The notes beneath the pieces were generated by a model. The model was not told where the DNA came from and did not search any database. It saw only the letters and a list, made by a program, of their open reading frames with translations. Of a stretch of 64,000 nucleotides of DNA, positions 52,698 through 62,163 are shown piece by piece. The stretch spans positions 62,001-126,000 of the forward strand of contig NZ_QOZG01000009.1 of NCBI RefSeq assembly GCF_003335045.1, in the 5' to 3' direction. The position numbers were made by a program, and so were the translations under genes. The stretch's first letter is position 1. Each line of letters starts with the position of its first letter. This stretch comes from Paramesorhizobium salinisoli. Its GTDB lineage: Bacteria; Pseudomonadota; Alphaproteobacteria; Rhizobiales; Rhizobiaceae.

Positions 52698-52796
52698 GTT
52701 ATTGAGCAACCACATCAAGCTTTCCGAAAATCGCTTCCGAACTTCGGGCCGATGCTTTCAGCTACCTTTAAACTTGGGCATCCAGGTTTTGCGGGT

Positions 52797-53177
52797 TTAC
52801 CGCTGCCGGGCCTTGCGGGCGGCATAGCGGCGATCGCGCTCGGCCTTGCGTTCCGCATCGTCGGCGACGACACGCGCAATGCGGTTGCTCATCTCTGCTT
52901 CCTGGGCCTCGGCCTTGGCTTTCGCTTCGAGGGCTGCCGCATTGGCGAGCGCTTCGGCTTCGGCAAGCTTGCGATCGCGCTCTTCGCGCTTCAACTGTTC
53001 GCGCTCAGCGCGCCGCGCTTCCCGCGCGGCGGCAATCGCCTTGCGTTCTTCCTGCTTTGCGACCACTTCCGGGTCGGTCGGCTTCGGCGCGGTCTCGAAT
53101 TTTTTCAAGAGCTGCTGCTTGGCCTCGGCGGCTGCCTTGCGGCGTTCGGCAAAACCATTGTCGGTTACGTGTCTCAA
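52797..53177 (-). CDS. DUF6481-type small charged helical protein
   Basis: A 126-residue, Ala/Lys/Glu/Arg-rich helical protein: NGFAERRKAAAEAKQQLLKKFETAPKPTDPEVVAKQEERKAIAAAREARRAEREQLKREERDRKLAEAEAL, the pattern of DUF6481 proteins common in rhizobia. Composition predicts a long coiled helix. TTG 53177 is chosen because relatives begin near this motif; a longer frame starts at GTG 53219 inside a palindromic repeat. Function unknown; possibly a cytoplasmic scaffold or nucleic-acid-associated protein. Confidence 0.65.
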   Translation of the reverse strand: MRHVTDNGFAERRKAAAEAKQQLLKKFETAPKPTDPEVVAKQEERKAIAAAREARRAEREQLKREERDRKLAEAEALANAAALEAKAKAEAQEAEMSNRIARVVADDAERKAERDRRYAARKARQR

Positions 53178-53208
53178 TAGAGCGTCGTCCTTGTCGGTAT
53201 GGAATTCA

Positions 53209-53312
53209 TACAGCGCCACGCATCTTACAAGACGCGCAAAAGACGCTGCAGCATTTTAAAATCTGCTGCATAAATTTTTACCTTAAATCGGATTCGATTC
53301 AAGGCATTATGC
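53209..53312 (+). repeat. Palindromic intergenic repeat, full copy
   Basis: First module TACAGCGCCACGCATCTT-ACAAGACGCGCAAAAGACGCTGCAGCA, then TTTTAAAAT, then GCATAA...CCTTAAATCG-GAT-TCGATTCAAGG...TTATGC. It aligns in order with the diverged copy at 31261-31345 and its first module with 52656. This element is of a type I recall from rhizobial genomes. It covers the potential upstream GTG start of the DUF6481 gene. Confidence 0.7.
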
Positions 53313-53342
53313 AATGCCCTTCAATGAAGGTCGACGAAAAGC

Positions 53343-53372
53343 AAAAAGGCCAGGCAAATGCCTGGCCTTTTC
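53343..53372 (-). terminator. Terminator of the cold-shock gene
   Basis: AAAGGCCAGGC and GCCTGGCCTTT pair over 11 bp around AAAT (53345-53355 with 53360-53370). On the minus strand it ends in TTTTTGC, 60 bases after the cspA stop. It probably serves cspA. Confidence 0.75.
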
Positions 53373-53430
53373 TGGAATTCACCTCTGCAGCATGCCAGTA
53401 CATCCGTGGTCATGGCGAGGAAAAATACCT

Positions 53431-53640
53431 TTAGGCAGCCTGAAGCTGACCTGCGGACATCTTGCCCGACTTGTTGTCACGTTCCATCTCGAAGCCGATC
53501 TTCTGGCCTTCGACGAGTTCGCGCATTCCGGCGCGCTCGACGGCGGAGATATGAACGAAAACGTCCGGACCGCCGTTGTCAGGCTGAATGAAGCCGAAGC
53601 CCTTTGTGGAATTAAACCATTTAACTGTGCCAGTGGCCAT
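53431..53640 (-). CDS. cspA: Cold-shock domain protein
   Basis: A 69-residue single-domain cold-shock protein: RNP1 KGFGFIQ and RNP2 VFVHISA. It binds single-stranded RNA and prevents structure formation. ATG 53640 ([10 protein letters not shown]) is the family start, preceded by AAAGGGTTCGTT; a longer frame to 53697 is leader. The leader of about 180 bases that follows upstream is longer than needed for translation and could be temperature-responsive, as in other csp genes. Terminator at 53343. Confidence 0.95.
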   Translation of the reverse strand: MATGTVKWFNSTKGFGFIQPDNGGPDVFVHISAVERAGMRELVEGQKIGFEMERDNKSGKMSAGQLQAA

Positions 53641-53949
53641 AACGAACCCTTTCCATAGCAACATCTGTTTACCACCGTACGACGCACGGCAGAACATTTC
53701 ATCTCGATTATTGAAGTGGGAAGTTCGTCAAGAAAGCGCCAAGGCGCTAGCAAAAACAAATATCGGCAAACAACTATCGAGGCCTGTAGATAGGCCATTT
53801 CAATCGCATTGTCAATAACGGGTGAACAGGTTCTGTGAAGGTTTTTGAAATTCTCCCAGGGAGACATCGGTTAGCGGCTGGAAAATTTTCGTGAATCGTC
53901 GCTAATGTCGCGACAAAGCGGATCCGCCTAGTGCAGGAGGGAATACAAA
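53641..53949. other. Leader of cspA and divergent promoter region
   Basis: No gene is supported. This holds the untranslated leader of cspA (minus strand) and the promoter of the small membrane protein gene on the plus strand, whose ribosome-binding site GGAGGG is at 53935-53940. Cold-shock mRNAs often have structured leaders; I see no single dominant hairpin. Confidence 0.45.
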
Positions 53950-54330
53950 ATGGAAAGAGCTTTCGGAAACGTGGCGAACGCAGTGGCGAACGCCACCGGG
54001 CGCCCGGCGTGCTTCCTCTTATGCTGCCTGGTCGTCATCGTGTGGGCGGTAAGCGGCCCGTTTTTCGGTTTTTCGGATACCTGGCAGTTGATCATCAACA
54101 CGGGCACGACGATCATCACCTTCCTGATGGTGTTTCTCATCCAGAACACCCAGAATCGGGACGGGGCGGCGATACAGGCCAAGCTCGACGAACTGATCCG
54201 CGTCAGCTCCGGTCATAACAGCTTCATTGGCATCGAGCACCTTCCGGCTTCGGAAGTCGAGGGATTCCGCCGCCGATGCGAGGCGGCAGCGCGGCACCAT
54301 GACGAAACGCAAAGGCGCAAGGGGAAATAG
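53950..54330 (+). CDS. Low-affinity iron permease family protein
   Basis: A 126-residue membrane protein of the low-affinity iron permease family: two helices, PACFLLCCLVVIVWAVSGPFFGFSDTWQLIINTGTTIITFLMVFLIQNTQNRD, the latter with the family motif F.I.NTQNRD, and a soluble tail AAIQAKLDELIRVSSGHNSFIGIEHL. The family name derives from fungal Fet4; bacterial members may be transport or envelope proteins of unproven function. ATG 53950 follows GGAGGG at a spacing of 9. Stands alone, convergent with the CocE-type gene. Confidence 0.85.
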   Translation: MERAFGNVANAVANATGRPACFLLCCLVVIVWAVSGPFFGFSDTWQLIINTGTTIITFLMVFLIQNTQNRDGAAIQAKLDELIRVSSGHNSFIGIEHLPASEVEGFRRRCEAAARHHDETQRRKGK

Positions 54331-54352
54331 TCTGCGTCGCCCATGCACGCTC

Positions 54353-56350
54353 TTACATGAACTCGCGCGCGATCCGCTTTTCAAATTTTCTTTCGAAAAT
54401 CTGTGTCTCCCCCTCATAGGCAATGACTTGGGCGCTCATCAGCCAGTCATCTCCCGTGCAGGCGAGACGGGCGGTGCTTGTGGTGCGTACCGACCAGTCG
54501 CCGCGCTGCATTTCGCATGTCCAGGTCGATATGCCCGACATGGAAAGCGGATCGTGGGGAAGAATCGACCAATCCTCATCGCGGATCTGGCGCGTGGCAA
54601 GCCCGGTTTGCGGATGCTCCGAAAATCCGGTGTCCTCGTAAATCCTGTAATGCGTCCTTCCCGTGGTGAGGTCTCCTTCGACCGTGCGACGGGTTTCTGC
54701 GGGCTCATGTTCGATATAGCGGGGCAACGGATCGGGGTTGGCCGGCTCCGGCATGTCGATTTCCTCATGCGCGCCCAGTTTCGGCAGATCGAGCTGAAGA
54801 CTTGCCGTGTCGATCGTCAGGCCCGGATCGCTCGGTGACGGCAAAATCATCGGCCAATAGGCGGTCGAAAGCGCAAGCCGGATGCGGTGGCCTTTGCCGA
54901 ATCGATAGCCGCAGGCGTCGAGGAAAAGCCGGATCGTGGTTTTCTGTCCCTTTGGCATGGCCTTTGGATCAGAATTGCTCTCGCGATGGGCGAGATTGAG
55001 CACGCCGAAGCTGACGCGGGTCGCGGTTCCGTCGGGATGGATATCCACCAGCCGCGCCGCAAGATTGGCCCAATTCTCCTCACAGCTGACATCGAGGTTC
55101 AGAACCGGACGGCCGAGAAAATCCTGCGCTTGCGCCAGCGGATCCGTTTCGAATAGGAGGGATCGTGCATCATCGGCGCGCTGATCTCCGGCCATCTCCG
55201 CATCCGGCTTCAAGGTGAAATATTCGCCCGCATTGGTTCCCAGATCGAGCGGCGACTTCAGGAAAATATCGCGTGCATCTTTTTCCCGTCGCGCACCAAA
55301 TTCGAGAATGCCCCCCTCCGTTACATGGAGCGCCTCCATCTCCGGTTGGTTCCATTCCGCTTTGGCAATCCAGCGCCCTGGATCAAGCTCCCGCCGCAGC
55401 GCCGGACGCGGACCGTCGAGAATATAGGCGCGCACTTGCGGCAGTTCTTCCACGCCGCTCTTTTCATCGCGCAGCCAGCGGTTCCACCAGCGGATCGCCT
55501 CGCCGTGGAAATCGGCACGCGGTTTTGGCCATGCGAAATGCGGGTATTTGTGAACCCACGGCCCCAACATGGCCTTCGCCCGGTTCCCCAGGCCTTCGAC
55601 AGCCATCAGCGGCGTATTGCGATAACCGTCGGCCCATCCGGCAATGACGAGCGCCGGAACCTGCACCTTGGTGAAATCCTCGCAAATCGATCCATGCTGC
55701 CAGAATGCGTCCCGGCGTTGGTGCGACAGCCACTCCTCCAGGAAGAAGGGCTCACCTTCCAGCCGTTCCAGCCACTGCTCCCGCCAGCGATCGCCCAGGA
55801 TCGCCGGGTCCGCCGGACGCGACTGATAGGCGAGCATCGTCGCTGCCCAGGACAGTTGCGCGGAAAGCTGGCAGCCGTTCTTGTAATGGATATCGTCATT
55901 GTAGCGATCGACGGTGGAGGCGATCGAGATGACGGCCTTGAGCGCCGGCGGCTGCAGCGCCGCCACCTGAAGACAGTTGAAGCCGCCCCAGGAAATGCCC
56001 ATCATGCCGACATTGCCGTTCGACCATTTCTGCCGCGCGATCCAGGCGATCACCTGACAGGCATCGTCGAGTTCGCGCGGCGTATATTCTCCGTCGATCA
56101 CGCCGTCGGATTCACCGGAGCCGCGAATATCGACGCGGACGCCGGCAATGCCCGCCGCGGCGAAGACGGGATAGGTGGATTCGTCACGCGGCGACGTACC
56201 ATCGCGCTTGCGGTAGGGGAGATATTCCAGAACGGTAGGGACGGGATCGGCTCCTGCATCCTCCGGCATCCATATCCGGGCGGCAAGCCGTGTTCCGTCG
56301 GCAAGGGTGATCCACTCGTTTTCAATCACGGAGAAGGGGCGTGTCGCCAT
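54353..56350 (-). CDS. CocE/NonD-family hydrolase (X-Pro dipeptidyl-peptidase type)
   Basis: A 665-residue hydrolase. The N-terminal alpha/beta domain has LADGTRLAARIWMPEDAG...TVLEYLPYRKRDGTSPRDE, GVRVDIRGSGESDG, and nucleophile S120 in MGISWGGFNCLQVAAL; Asp and His lie later (ADGYRN, PHFAWP). The C-terminal half is the jelly-roll of the CocE/PepX family. Such enzymes cleave acyl or peptide bonds such as cocaine esters, glutaryl-7-ACA or proline-containing peptides. There is no signal peptide, so it acts on substrates imported by the ABC system encoded upstream; its gene is the last of that operon, 35 bases after the ATPase. Substrate unknown. Confidence 0.9.
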   Translation of the reverse strand: MATRPFSVIENEWITLADGTRLAARIWMPEDAGADPVPTVLEYLPYRKRDGTSPRDESTYPVFAAAGIAGVRVDIRGSGESDGVIDGEYTPRELDDACQVIAWIARQKWSNGNVGMMGISWGGFNCLQVAALQPPALKAVISIASTVDRYNDDIHYKNGCQLSAQLSWAATMLAYQSRPADPAILGDRWREQWLERLEGEPFFLEEWLSHQRRDAFWQHGSICEDFTKVQVPALVIAGWADGYRNTPLMAVEGLGNRAKAMLGPWVHKYPHFAWPKPRADFHGEAIRWWNRWLRDEKSGVEELPQVRAYILDGPRPALRRELDPGRWIAKAEWNQPEMEALHVTEGGILEFGARREKDARDIFLKSPLDLGTNAGEYFTLKPDAEMAGDQRADDARSLLFETDPLAQAQDFLGRPVLNLDVSCEENWANLAARLVDIHPDGTATRVSFGVLNLAHRESNSDPKAMPKGQKTTIRLFLDACGYRFGKGHRIRLALSTAYWPMILPSPSDPGLTIDTASLQLDLPKLGAHEEIDMPEPANPDPLPRYIEHEPAETRRTVEGDLTTGRTHYRIYEDTGFSEHPQTGLATRQIRDEDWSILPHDPLSMSGISTWTCEMQRGDWSVRTTSTARLACTGDDWLMSAQVIAYEGETQIFERKFEKRIAREFM

Positions 56351-56385
56351 TGTTTGACGTCCTGAGATGAGAAAAGCGGCAGGAG

Positions 56386-58029
56386 CTAATTGCCGGCACT
56401 TGCCATGCGGCGGGTTTTCAATACCTGTTCGAGCCAGCCGATCCGCATTTCGGGAACCGATTTCAGCAGCAGGTCCGTATAGTCGTCGAAGGGCGGCGAA
56501 AGTGCGACATGTCTTGGCCCGAAGCGGACGAGCTTGCCGCGATGCATGACGGCGACCGAATCCGCGATGGCGCGGACGATGGCGATGTCATGGGTGATGA
56601 AGACATAGGAGACTTCGGTTTCTGCCTGAAGCCGCATGAGAAGCTTGAGAATGCCCTCGGCGACCAGAGGGTCGAGCGCGGAGGTCGGTTCATCGCAAAG
56701 GATCAAATCCGGCTTTGCCGCCAGCGCGCGGGCAATGGCGACACGCTGTTTTTGCCCGCCGGAGAGTTCGGCCGGGTAACGGTCGAGGAACTGCGGCCCC
56801 ATCTCAATCTGTTCGAGAAGCTCGCCGACGCGCTCGGTCTTCCTGCGGCCACGCATGCCGTAATAGAAGCTGAGCGGCCGGCCGATGATATCGCGCACGG
56901 TTTGCCGCGGGTTCATGGCGGTATCGGCGATCTGGTAGATCATCTGGATGCGGCGCAAATGCTCGCGGGTACGCTGCGCCAGCGCCTTCGGCAGTTCCTC
57001 GCCGTCGAAGACAATCTTTCCGGCACTCGGCGGCAGCAGCCCGGTGATGACGCGGGCGAGCGTCGATTTCCCCGAACCGGATTCGCCGACAATGGCGAGC
57101 GTCTGGCCCTTCGGCAGATGCATCGAGACGCCGAACAGCACCTGAAGGACATTGGAATAAGCGGCGTTGATATTGTCGAGCCTCAAAAGCGGCCTGCTCT
57201 GATCGACGGCTTCTTCATGCTGCATTTCGCGCACGCTAACGAGCGCCCTGGTATAATCCTCCTTCGGCGCCTCGATGATCTGTTGGGCTGTGCCGTATTC
57301 GACGGTCTTGCCGTTGCGCAGCACCATGATGTCGTCAGCCACTTGCGCGACGACCGCCAGATCATGGGTGATGTAGAGCGCGGCGATGCCTGTTTCCTCG
57401 ATCGCGTGCTTGATGGCTGCCAGCACGTCGATCTGGGTCGTCACGTCGAGCGCCGTGGTCGGCTCGTCGAAAACGATCAGCTCGGGGTTCGGGCAAAGCG
57501 CCATCGCGGTCATCGCCCGCTGGAGCTGGCCGCCAGAGACCTGATGCGGATAGCGTTCGCCGAAGCTCTCGGGATTGGGCAGGCCCAGCACGCGAAACAG
57601 ATAGACCGCCCTTTCACGGGCTTCCTCACGGCTCATGATCCCGTGCTCGACACTTGCTTCGATCACCTGTTCGCCGAGGCGATGGGCCGGGTTGAAAGCG
57701 GCAGCGGCGGATTGCGCGACATAGCAGACCTTGGCGCCGCGCAGCGATCTCAGCCCGCTCCTGCCGAGCTTCAAGATATCCTGACCGTTCAGCAGCACCT
57801 CGCCGCCGGTGATGCGGATGCCGCCGCGGCCGTAGCCGAGCGTGCTCAGGCCGACGGTCGATTTGCCCGCGCCGGATTCGCCAATGAGGCCGAGCACCTT
57901 GCCTTTTTTCAGGTCGAACGACACGCCTTCGAGAATGGTGACGTCGCGGGGTGCTTCGCCTTGCGGATAAATTTTCGCTTCGATCTTGAGATCGCGAACC
58001 GAGAGCAGAGATTGAAGACGTTCATGCAT
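56386..58029 (-). CDS. Peptide-type ABC transporter ATPase, two fused domains
   Basis: A 547-residue protein joining two ATPases of the peptide group: Walker [10 protein letters not shown] and GESGSGKST; signatures [13 protein letters not shown] and [14 protein letters not shown]; Walker [13 protein letters not shown] and [12 protein letters not shown]. It powers the permeases encoded at 58022 and 58846. The start overlaps the DppC-type gene by 8 bases. It shares the layout, but not a close sequence, with the ATPase at 25771, so two separate systems are present. Confidence 0.92.
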   Translation of the reverse strand: MHERLQSLLSVRDLKIEAKIYPQGEAPRDVTILEGVSFDLKKGKVLGLIGESGAGKSTVGLSTLGYGRGGIRITGGEVLLNGQDILKLGRSGLRSLRGAKVCYVAQSAAAAFNPAHRLGEQVIEASVEHGIMSREEARERAVYLFRVLGLPNPESFGERYPHQVSGGQLQRAMTAMALCPNPELIVFDEPTTALDVTTQIDVLAAIKHAIEETGIAALYITHDLAVVAQVADDIMVLRNGKTVEYGTAQQIIEAPKEDYTRALVSVREMQHEEAVDQSRPLLRLDNINAAYSNVLQVLFGVSMHLPKGQTLAIVGESGSGKSTLARVITGLLPPSAGKIVFDGEELPKALAQRTREHLRRIQMIYQIADTAMNPRQTVRDIIGRPLSFYYGMRGRRKTERVGELLEQIEMGPQFLDRYPAELSGGQKQRVAIARALAAKPDLILCDEPTSALDPLVAEGILKLLMRLQAETEVSYVFITHDIAIVRAIADSVAVMHRGKLVRFGPRHVALSPPFDDYTDLLLKSVPEMRIGWLEQVLKTRRMASAGN

Positions 58030-58849
58030 CGCCGCGCCCTCCTTTCAGGGATGATGTCCGTTTCATCAGCCAGTCGACGACCATGTTGACGCAGATGGCC
58101 AGGGCCGCAATCGCCGTGCCGGGCACGAGCGCGGCGGATATGCCGAAGATGATGCCGTCCTTGTTGTCCTTGACCATGCCGCCCCAGTCGGCCGCCGGGG
58201 GCTGGATACCGAGCCCGAGGAAGGAGAGGGTGGAAAGAAACAGGATCGAGAAGGCGAAACGCAGGCCGAATTCGGCCAGAAGAGGCGACAGCGTATTGGG
58301 CAATATTTCGCGGAAGATGATCCATGATCTGCCTTCGCCGCGAAGCTTCGCCGCCTCGACGAAATCCATGACCGCGACATCGAGCGCGACCGCCCGCCCA
58401 AGTCTGTAGACGCGGGTGGAGTCGAGAATGGCCATGACGAGGATCAGGATGACAATATTCTGCGGCAGGACGGCAAGCACGACCAGAGCGAAGATGAGCG
58501 TCGGGATCGACATCATCAGATCATTGAAACGTGACAGGATCTGATCGATCACCCCGCGCGACGTGGCCGCCGTGAAGCTCAATACAATGCCGAGTGAGAA
58601 AGAGATGAGGGTGGCGGCAAGCGCCACGAGCAGCGTCGTTCGCGTGCCGTAGATCAGCCTGGACAGGATATCGCGGCCGAGATTGTCGGTGCCGAAGACG
58701 AATTGTCCATCCGGCGGTTGCCAGACATTGCCGACGATTTCCGTTTCGCCATGGGGAGCGATCCAGGGCGCGAAGATGGCGCAGAAGCAGGCAAGCAGAA
58801 TACCGGCAATGCCGATCCAGGCTGTGATGGGAATATCGCGCAATCTCAT
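58022..58849 (-). CDS. Peptide-type ABC transporter permease (DppC type)
   Basis: A 275-residue membrane protein. N-terminal helix IPITAWIGIAGILLACFCAIFAPWIAPHGETEIV, then VFGTDNLGRDILSRLIYGTRTTLLVALAATLI, the DppC family block. The EAA loop is DFVEAAKLRGEGRSWIIFREILPNTLSPLLAEF. It overlaps the DppB-type gene by four bases and the ATPase gene by eight, so the three are translated as a unit. Confidence 0.92.
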   Translation of the reverse strand: MRLRDIPITAWIGIAGILLACFCAIFAPWIAPHGETEIVGNVWQPPDGQFVFGTDNLGRDILSRLIYGTRTTLLVALAATLISFSLGIVLSFTAATSRGVIDQILSRFNDLMMSIPTLIFALVVLAVLPQNIVILILVMAILDSTRVYRLGRAVALDVAVMDFVEAAKLRGEGRSWIIFREILPNTLSPLLAEFGLRFAFSILFLSTLSFLGLGIQPPAADWGGMVKDNKDGIIFGISAALVPGTAIAALAICVNMVVDWLMKRTSSLKGGRGDA

Positions 58850-59868
58850 CGCGGGTGCCTCAGCCGGGGGTTGGCGATGATCGCAAGGATGTCCGCCAGC
58901 ATGTTCAAAAGGATATAGACGGCGGCGAAGATGAGGCCACAGGCCTGCACCACGGGCATGTCCCGCACGGTCACGGCATCGACCATATACTGGCCCATGC
59001 CAGGATAGACGAAGACGACCTCGACCACGACGACGCCGACGACGAGATAGGCAAGATTGAGCGCCACGACATTGATGATCGGCGCCACCGCATTGGGCGC
59101 GGCATGGCGCACGATGGAGCGGAAGGCGCCGAGGCCCTTCAGTTCGGCGGTTTCCATATAGGCTGACGACATGACGCTGAGGATGGCCGCCCGCGTCATG
59201 CGCATCATGTGGGCAAGCACCACAAGAACAAGTGTTGCCACGGGCAATGCGACGGCCTTGAGCCGCTCAACAAAGGCCATGCTGTCATAAACCGTGGCGG
59301 GAAAGGTGGCGATCCCGAACTTGACTGCGAAAAACAGGATCAAGAGATAGCCGATGAAGAACTCAGGCAGGGAAATCGCGGCGAGCGATACCACATTGAT
59401 GATCTTGTCGGGGATGCGGTTGCGGAAATGGACGGCGAGCATGCCGAGGCCCACCGCCAGCGGCACTGATATGACGGCTGCACATAGAGCAAGGAACAGC
59501 GAATTTCCGAGCCGCTTGCCGATCTGTTCGCTCACCGAATTCCGACTTGCCCACGAGGTGCCGAAATCGCCTTGTACGGCATTGCCGAGCCATTCGAAAT
59601 AGCGCGTGGTAACCGGACGGTCCAGGCCAAGATCCTTGCGGATATTGGCGACGGCCTGCGGCGTCGCCGACTGACCGAGATAGGTCGTTGCAAAATCGCC
59701 CGGCAACGCTTCGACGCCGCCGAAGATAAGGACGGAAACGGCGAGAAGCAGCGCGAGACTGAGCATCAGCCGCTGGATGATGAGCGCCAGCAGCGGAAAG
59801 CGCTCCCTGTAGCTGAGGTCCGGTTCTTTATGGTCGGGCAGGCTCGCGGTATCTACGGATTCTGACAT
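58846..59868 (-). CDS. Peptide-type ABC transporter permease (DppB type)
   Basis: A 340-residue membrane protein with the DppB block QRLMLSLALLLAVSVLIFGGVEALPGDFATTYLGQSATPQAVANIRKDLGLDRPVTTRYFEWLGNAVQGDFGTSW. The EAA loop is AYMETAELKGLGAFRSIVRHAAPNAVAPI. The first 25 residues (MSESVDTASLPDHKEPDLSYRERFP) form a longer cytosolic tail than usual. It lies 97 bases after the solute-binding gene. Confidence 0.92.
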   Translation of the reverse strand: MSESVDTASLPDHKEPDLSYRERFPLLALIIQRLMLSLALLLAVSVLIFGGVEALPGDFATTYLGQSATPQAVANIRKDLGLDRPVTTRYFEWLGNAVQGDFGTSWASRNSVSEQIGKRLGNSLFLALCAAVISVPLAVGLGMLAVHFRNRIPDKIINVVSLAAISLPEFFIGYLLILFFAVKFGIATFPATVYDSMAFVERLKAVALPVATLVLVVLAHMMRMTRAAILSVMSSAYMETAELKGLGAFRSIVRHAAPNAVAPIINVVALNLAYLVVGVVVVEVVFVYPGMGQYMVDAVTVRDMPVVQACGLIFAAVYILLNMLADILAIIANPRLRHPR

Positions 59869-59965
59869 GGATTGCAGGTCTCGCTCTGAAACGGATCGGA
59901 AGAGCCGCAGGGGTCAACCTGCGACGCTTGTTCCGGATTGCCGGGCTGTCAGGCCCGGTCAGGCG

Positions 59966-61555
59966 TCAACTCTCCAGCCAGACGCGGGTCGCGACATAGC
60001 CGTTGGACATGTCATTGCCGATGTCGTGGACGTAGCCCTTTACATTTTTACTGGCCGCATTCACGAAATCATTGAACATCGGCAGTATGAGGCCGCCCTC
60101 GTCGCGCACCATCATCGCCATCTCGCGATACATGTCCTTGCGCTTGGGCTCGTCGAGTTCGGAACGTGCCTCATAGAGCAGCTTGTCGAAATCCGGACGC
60201 TTGAAGCGCGTGTCGTTCCAGTCGGCGGTTGAGAGATAGGCCGTGGAATACATCTGGTCCTGCGTCGGTCGGCCACCCCAGTAGGAGGTTGAAAAGGGCT
60301 GCGCATTCCAGACATTGGTCCAGTAGCCGTCGCCCGGCTCGCGCTTGACCTCGATGTTGATGCCGGCCTTCTTGCAGCTTTCCTGATAGAGAACGGCCGC
60401 ATCGACAGCGCCGGGGAAGGCAACGTCCGAGGTGCGCAGCAGCACGGAGCCATCATGTCCGGATTTCTTGTAGTGGAAAGCGGCCTTGTCCGGGTCGTAT
60501 GCGCGCTGCTCGATGCCTTCGGGAAAGAGGGCATAGGTTTCATTGATCGGGAAATCATTGCCGACCTTGCCGTAGCCGCCAAGGATCCGCTTGACCATTG
60601 TTTCGCGGTCCATGGCATATTTTAGCGCCAGCCGCAGATCGTTGTTGTCGAAGGGCGTGGTATTGCAATGCATGATGAAGACGTAGTGGCCGCGGCCTGC
60701 GGTGCTAAGGATTTCCACGGTCGGCGCACGCTTCAGGAGGTCGACGGTCTTCGGATCGACGCGGTTGATGTAATGCACCTGGCCCGATGAGAGCGCGGCG
60801 ATACGGGCGGTCGCATCGTTCATGCCGATGATTTCGATCGAATCGACATAGCCGCGGTCGGAGCGCCAGTCATTGGGGTTCTTTTCAAAGGTAGCGCGGA
60901 CGCCCGGCTCGAAGCTTGCGAGCTTGTAGGGGCCTGTGCCGATGGAAGCGCCCGGATCGTCAACGCCGCCATTCGGCTGGATCACAAGGTGGTAGTCCGA
61001 CAAGAGCAGCGGCATGTCGGCATTGCCCTCGTTGAGTGTCAGCACCAGCCTGCCGCCGTCGGCCTTGATATCCTTGATCGATTTCAGGACACCGAGCGCG
61101 CCGGATTCCGACTTCTCGTCGGTATGGCGCTTCAGGGTCGCGACGACATCATCGATGGTGAGTTCCTTGCCGTCATGGAATTGCACGCCCTTGCGGATGT
61201 TGAAGGTCCATGTCGCGGCATCGGCGGACGGTTCCCATGATTCCGCCAATGCGGGGACCGGCTTGCCGGTCAGCGGGTCGGATTCGACCAGCATGTCGCC
61301 CCAGCAGCGGCCGACGACGAACATGAATTGCGACAGGAACTTTGCTGGGTCTTTTGAATCGGTGGCAGCGCCGCCTTCAAGGCCGAGTTTCAAATGACCG
61401 CCGCGCTTTGGCTCCTGGGCTTCGGCGGTTTCGGTGAAAAGCTGGCTCGCTACCGCCAGGGTCAGTCCGGCAGCCATGGCGCGGCCCATGAACTCGCGAC
61501 GGTTCATGCCCCCTGATGCCACGCGGCCGGCAAGGTATTTGGTGTAATCGCTCAT
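59966..61555 (-). CDS. Tat-exported peptide-type ABC solute-binding protein (family 5)
   Basis: A 529-residue binding protein with a twin-arginine signal (NRREFMGRAMAAGLTLAVASQLFTETAEA), unusual for this family, which mostly uses Sec. The mature part has WEPSADAATWTFNIRKGVQFHDGKELTIDDVVATLKRH and the SBP_bac_5 signature. Start MSDYTKY at 61555 follows AAGGAACAA. As first gene of the operon it delivers substrate to the permeases; the CocE/NonD hydrolase at the far end suggests an acylated or proline-containing amide as substrate. Confidence 0.9.
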   Translation of the reverse strand: MSDYTKYLAGRVASGGMNRREFMGRAMAAGLTLAVASQLFTETAEAQEPKRGGHLKLGLEGGAATDSKDPAKFLSQFMFVVGRCWGDMLVESDPLTGKPVPALAESWEPSADAATWTFNIRKGVQFHDGKELTIDDVVATLKRHTDEKSESGALGVLKSIKDIKADGGRLVLTLNEGNADMPLLLSDYHLVIQPNGGVDDPGASIGTGPYKLASFEPGVRATFEKNPNDWRSDRGYVDSIEIIGMNDATARIAALSSGQVHYINRVDPKTVDLLKRAPTVEILSTAGRGHYVFIMHCNTTPFDNNDLRLALKYAMDRETMVKRILGGYGKVGNDFPINETYALFPEGIEQRAYDPDKAAFHYKKSGHDGSVLLRTSDVAFPGAVDAAVLYQESCKKAGINIEVKREPGDGYWTNVWNAQPFSTSYWGGRPTQDQMYSTAYLSTADWNDTRFKRPDFDKLLYEARSELDEPKRKDMYREMAMMVRDEGGLILPMFNDFVNAASKNVKGYVHDIGNDMSNGYVATRVWLES

Positions 61556-62163
61556 TTTGTTGTTCCTTCTCTGGTTGGCTCTTTTGTTGCTCCCGGGCAC
61601 GCTGTTTTTTTCGTTTGTTCCGGGGCGAGCGGCGAATTTTGCGGAAAGCTATACGGAATATGCCGGTCAATCAAAGCAATGATGACTTTTTTCTCGCTGT
61701 TTTCGCTTAAGGTTGTGGTGTGCTTTGCCCTCTTTCCCGGAGAGATTGCCGCTTTGAGGAAGAAATCGTCTGTGTGCACTTCGTGCGAAGGCTAGGATGC
61801 GCAGTTCATATTATTTGCACCCGGCAGCGGATGCATAGCAAGATCAACGGCTCTGGTCGCGGCACGACCCATCGACACGTCCCAAAATGCCGTCAGCACG
61901 GCGGATGCGAATGGGATCGGTCAAATGGTGTTGCCCTTCCGCCGGATCGGTGCGCGCGATGATGTGACGCCCAGAAGATTAGTATCCCGTTTTTCCAGAT
62001 TGGAAGCTTTTGAAGCGACATATTTCGCCGTGCGTGCGACGGGGTGCACTTGCCGGCATCCGGAGGGAAATCAGGACGGCCCTGATGAACGGAGAGCGGC
62101 CCCGCCCTTGGGGAAGGACGAGGCTTGGATCTTCAATGGACCTCTTCCTACGGAACGGCGTAC
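61556..62163. other. Promoter region of the ABC operon, no gene
   Basis: A gap of 608 bases between the start of the solute-binding gene and the stop of the PadR gene. Open frames here have no recognisable domains. The operon promoter should be in the right end, near 61556-61700, where base composition is T/A-rich; no clear -35/-10 pair is claimed. Confidence 0.4.

Noticed and set aside
56509-58089. 526-residue plus frame
   Set aside because: Antisense of the ABC ATPase gene; composition not protein-like.
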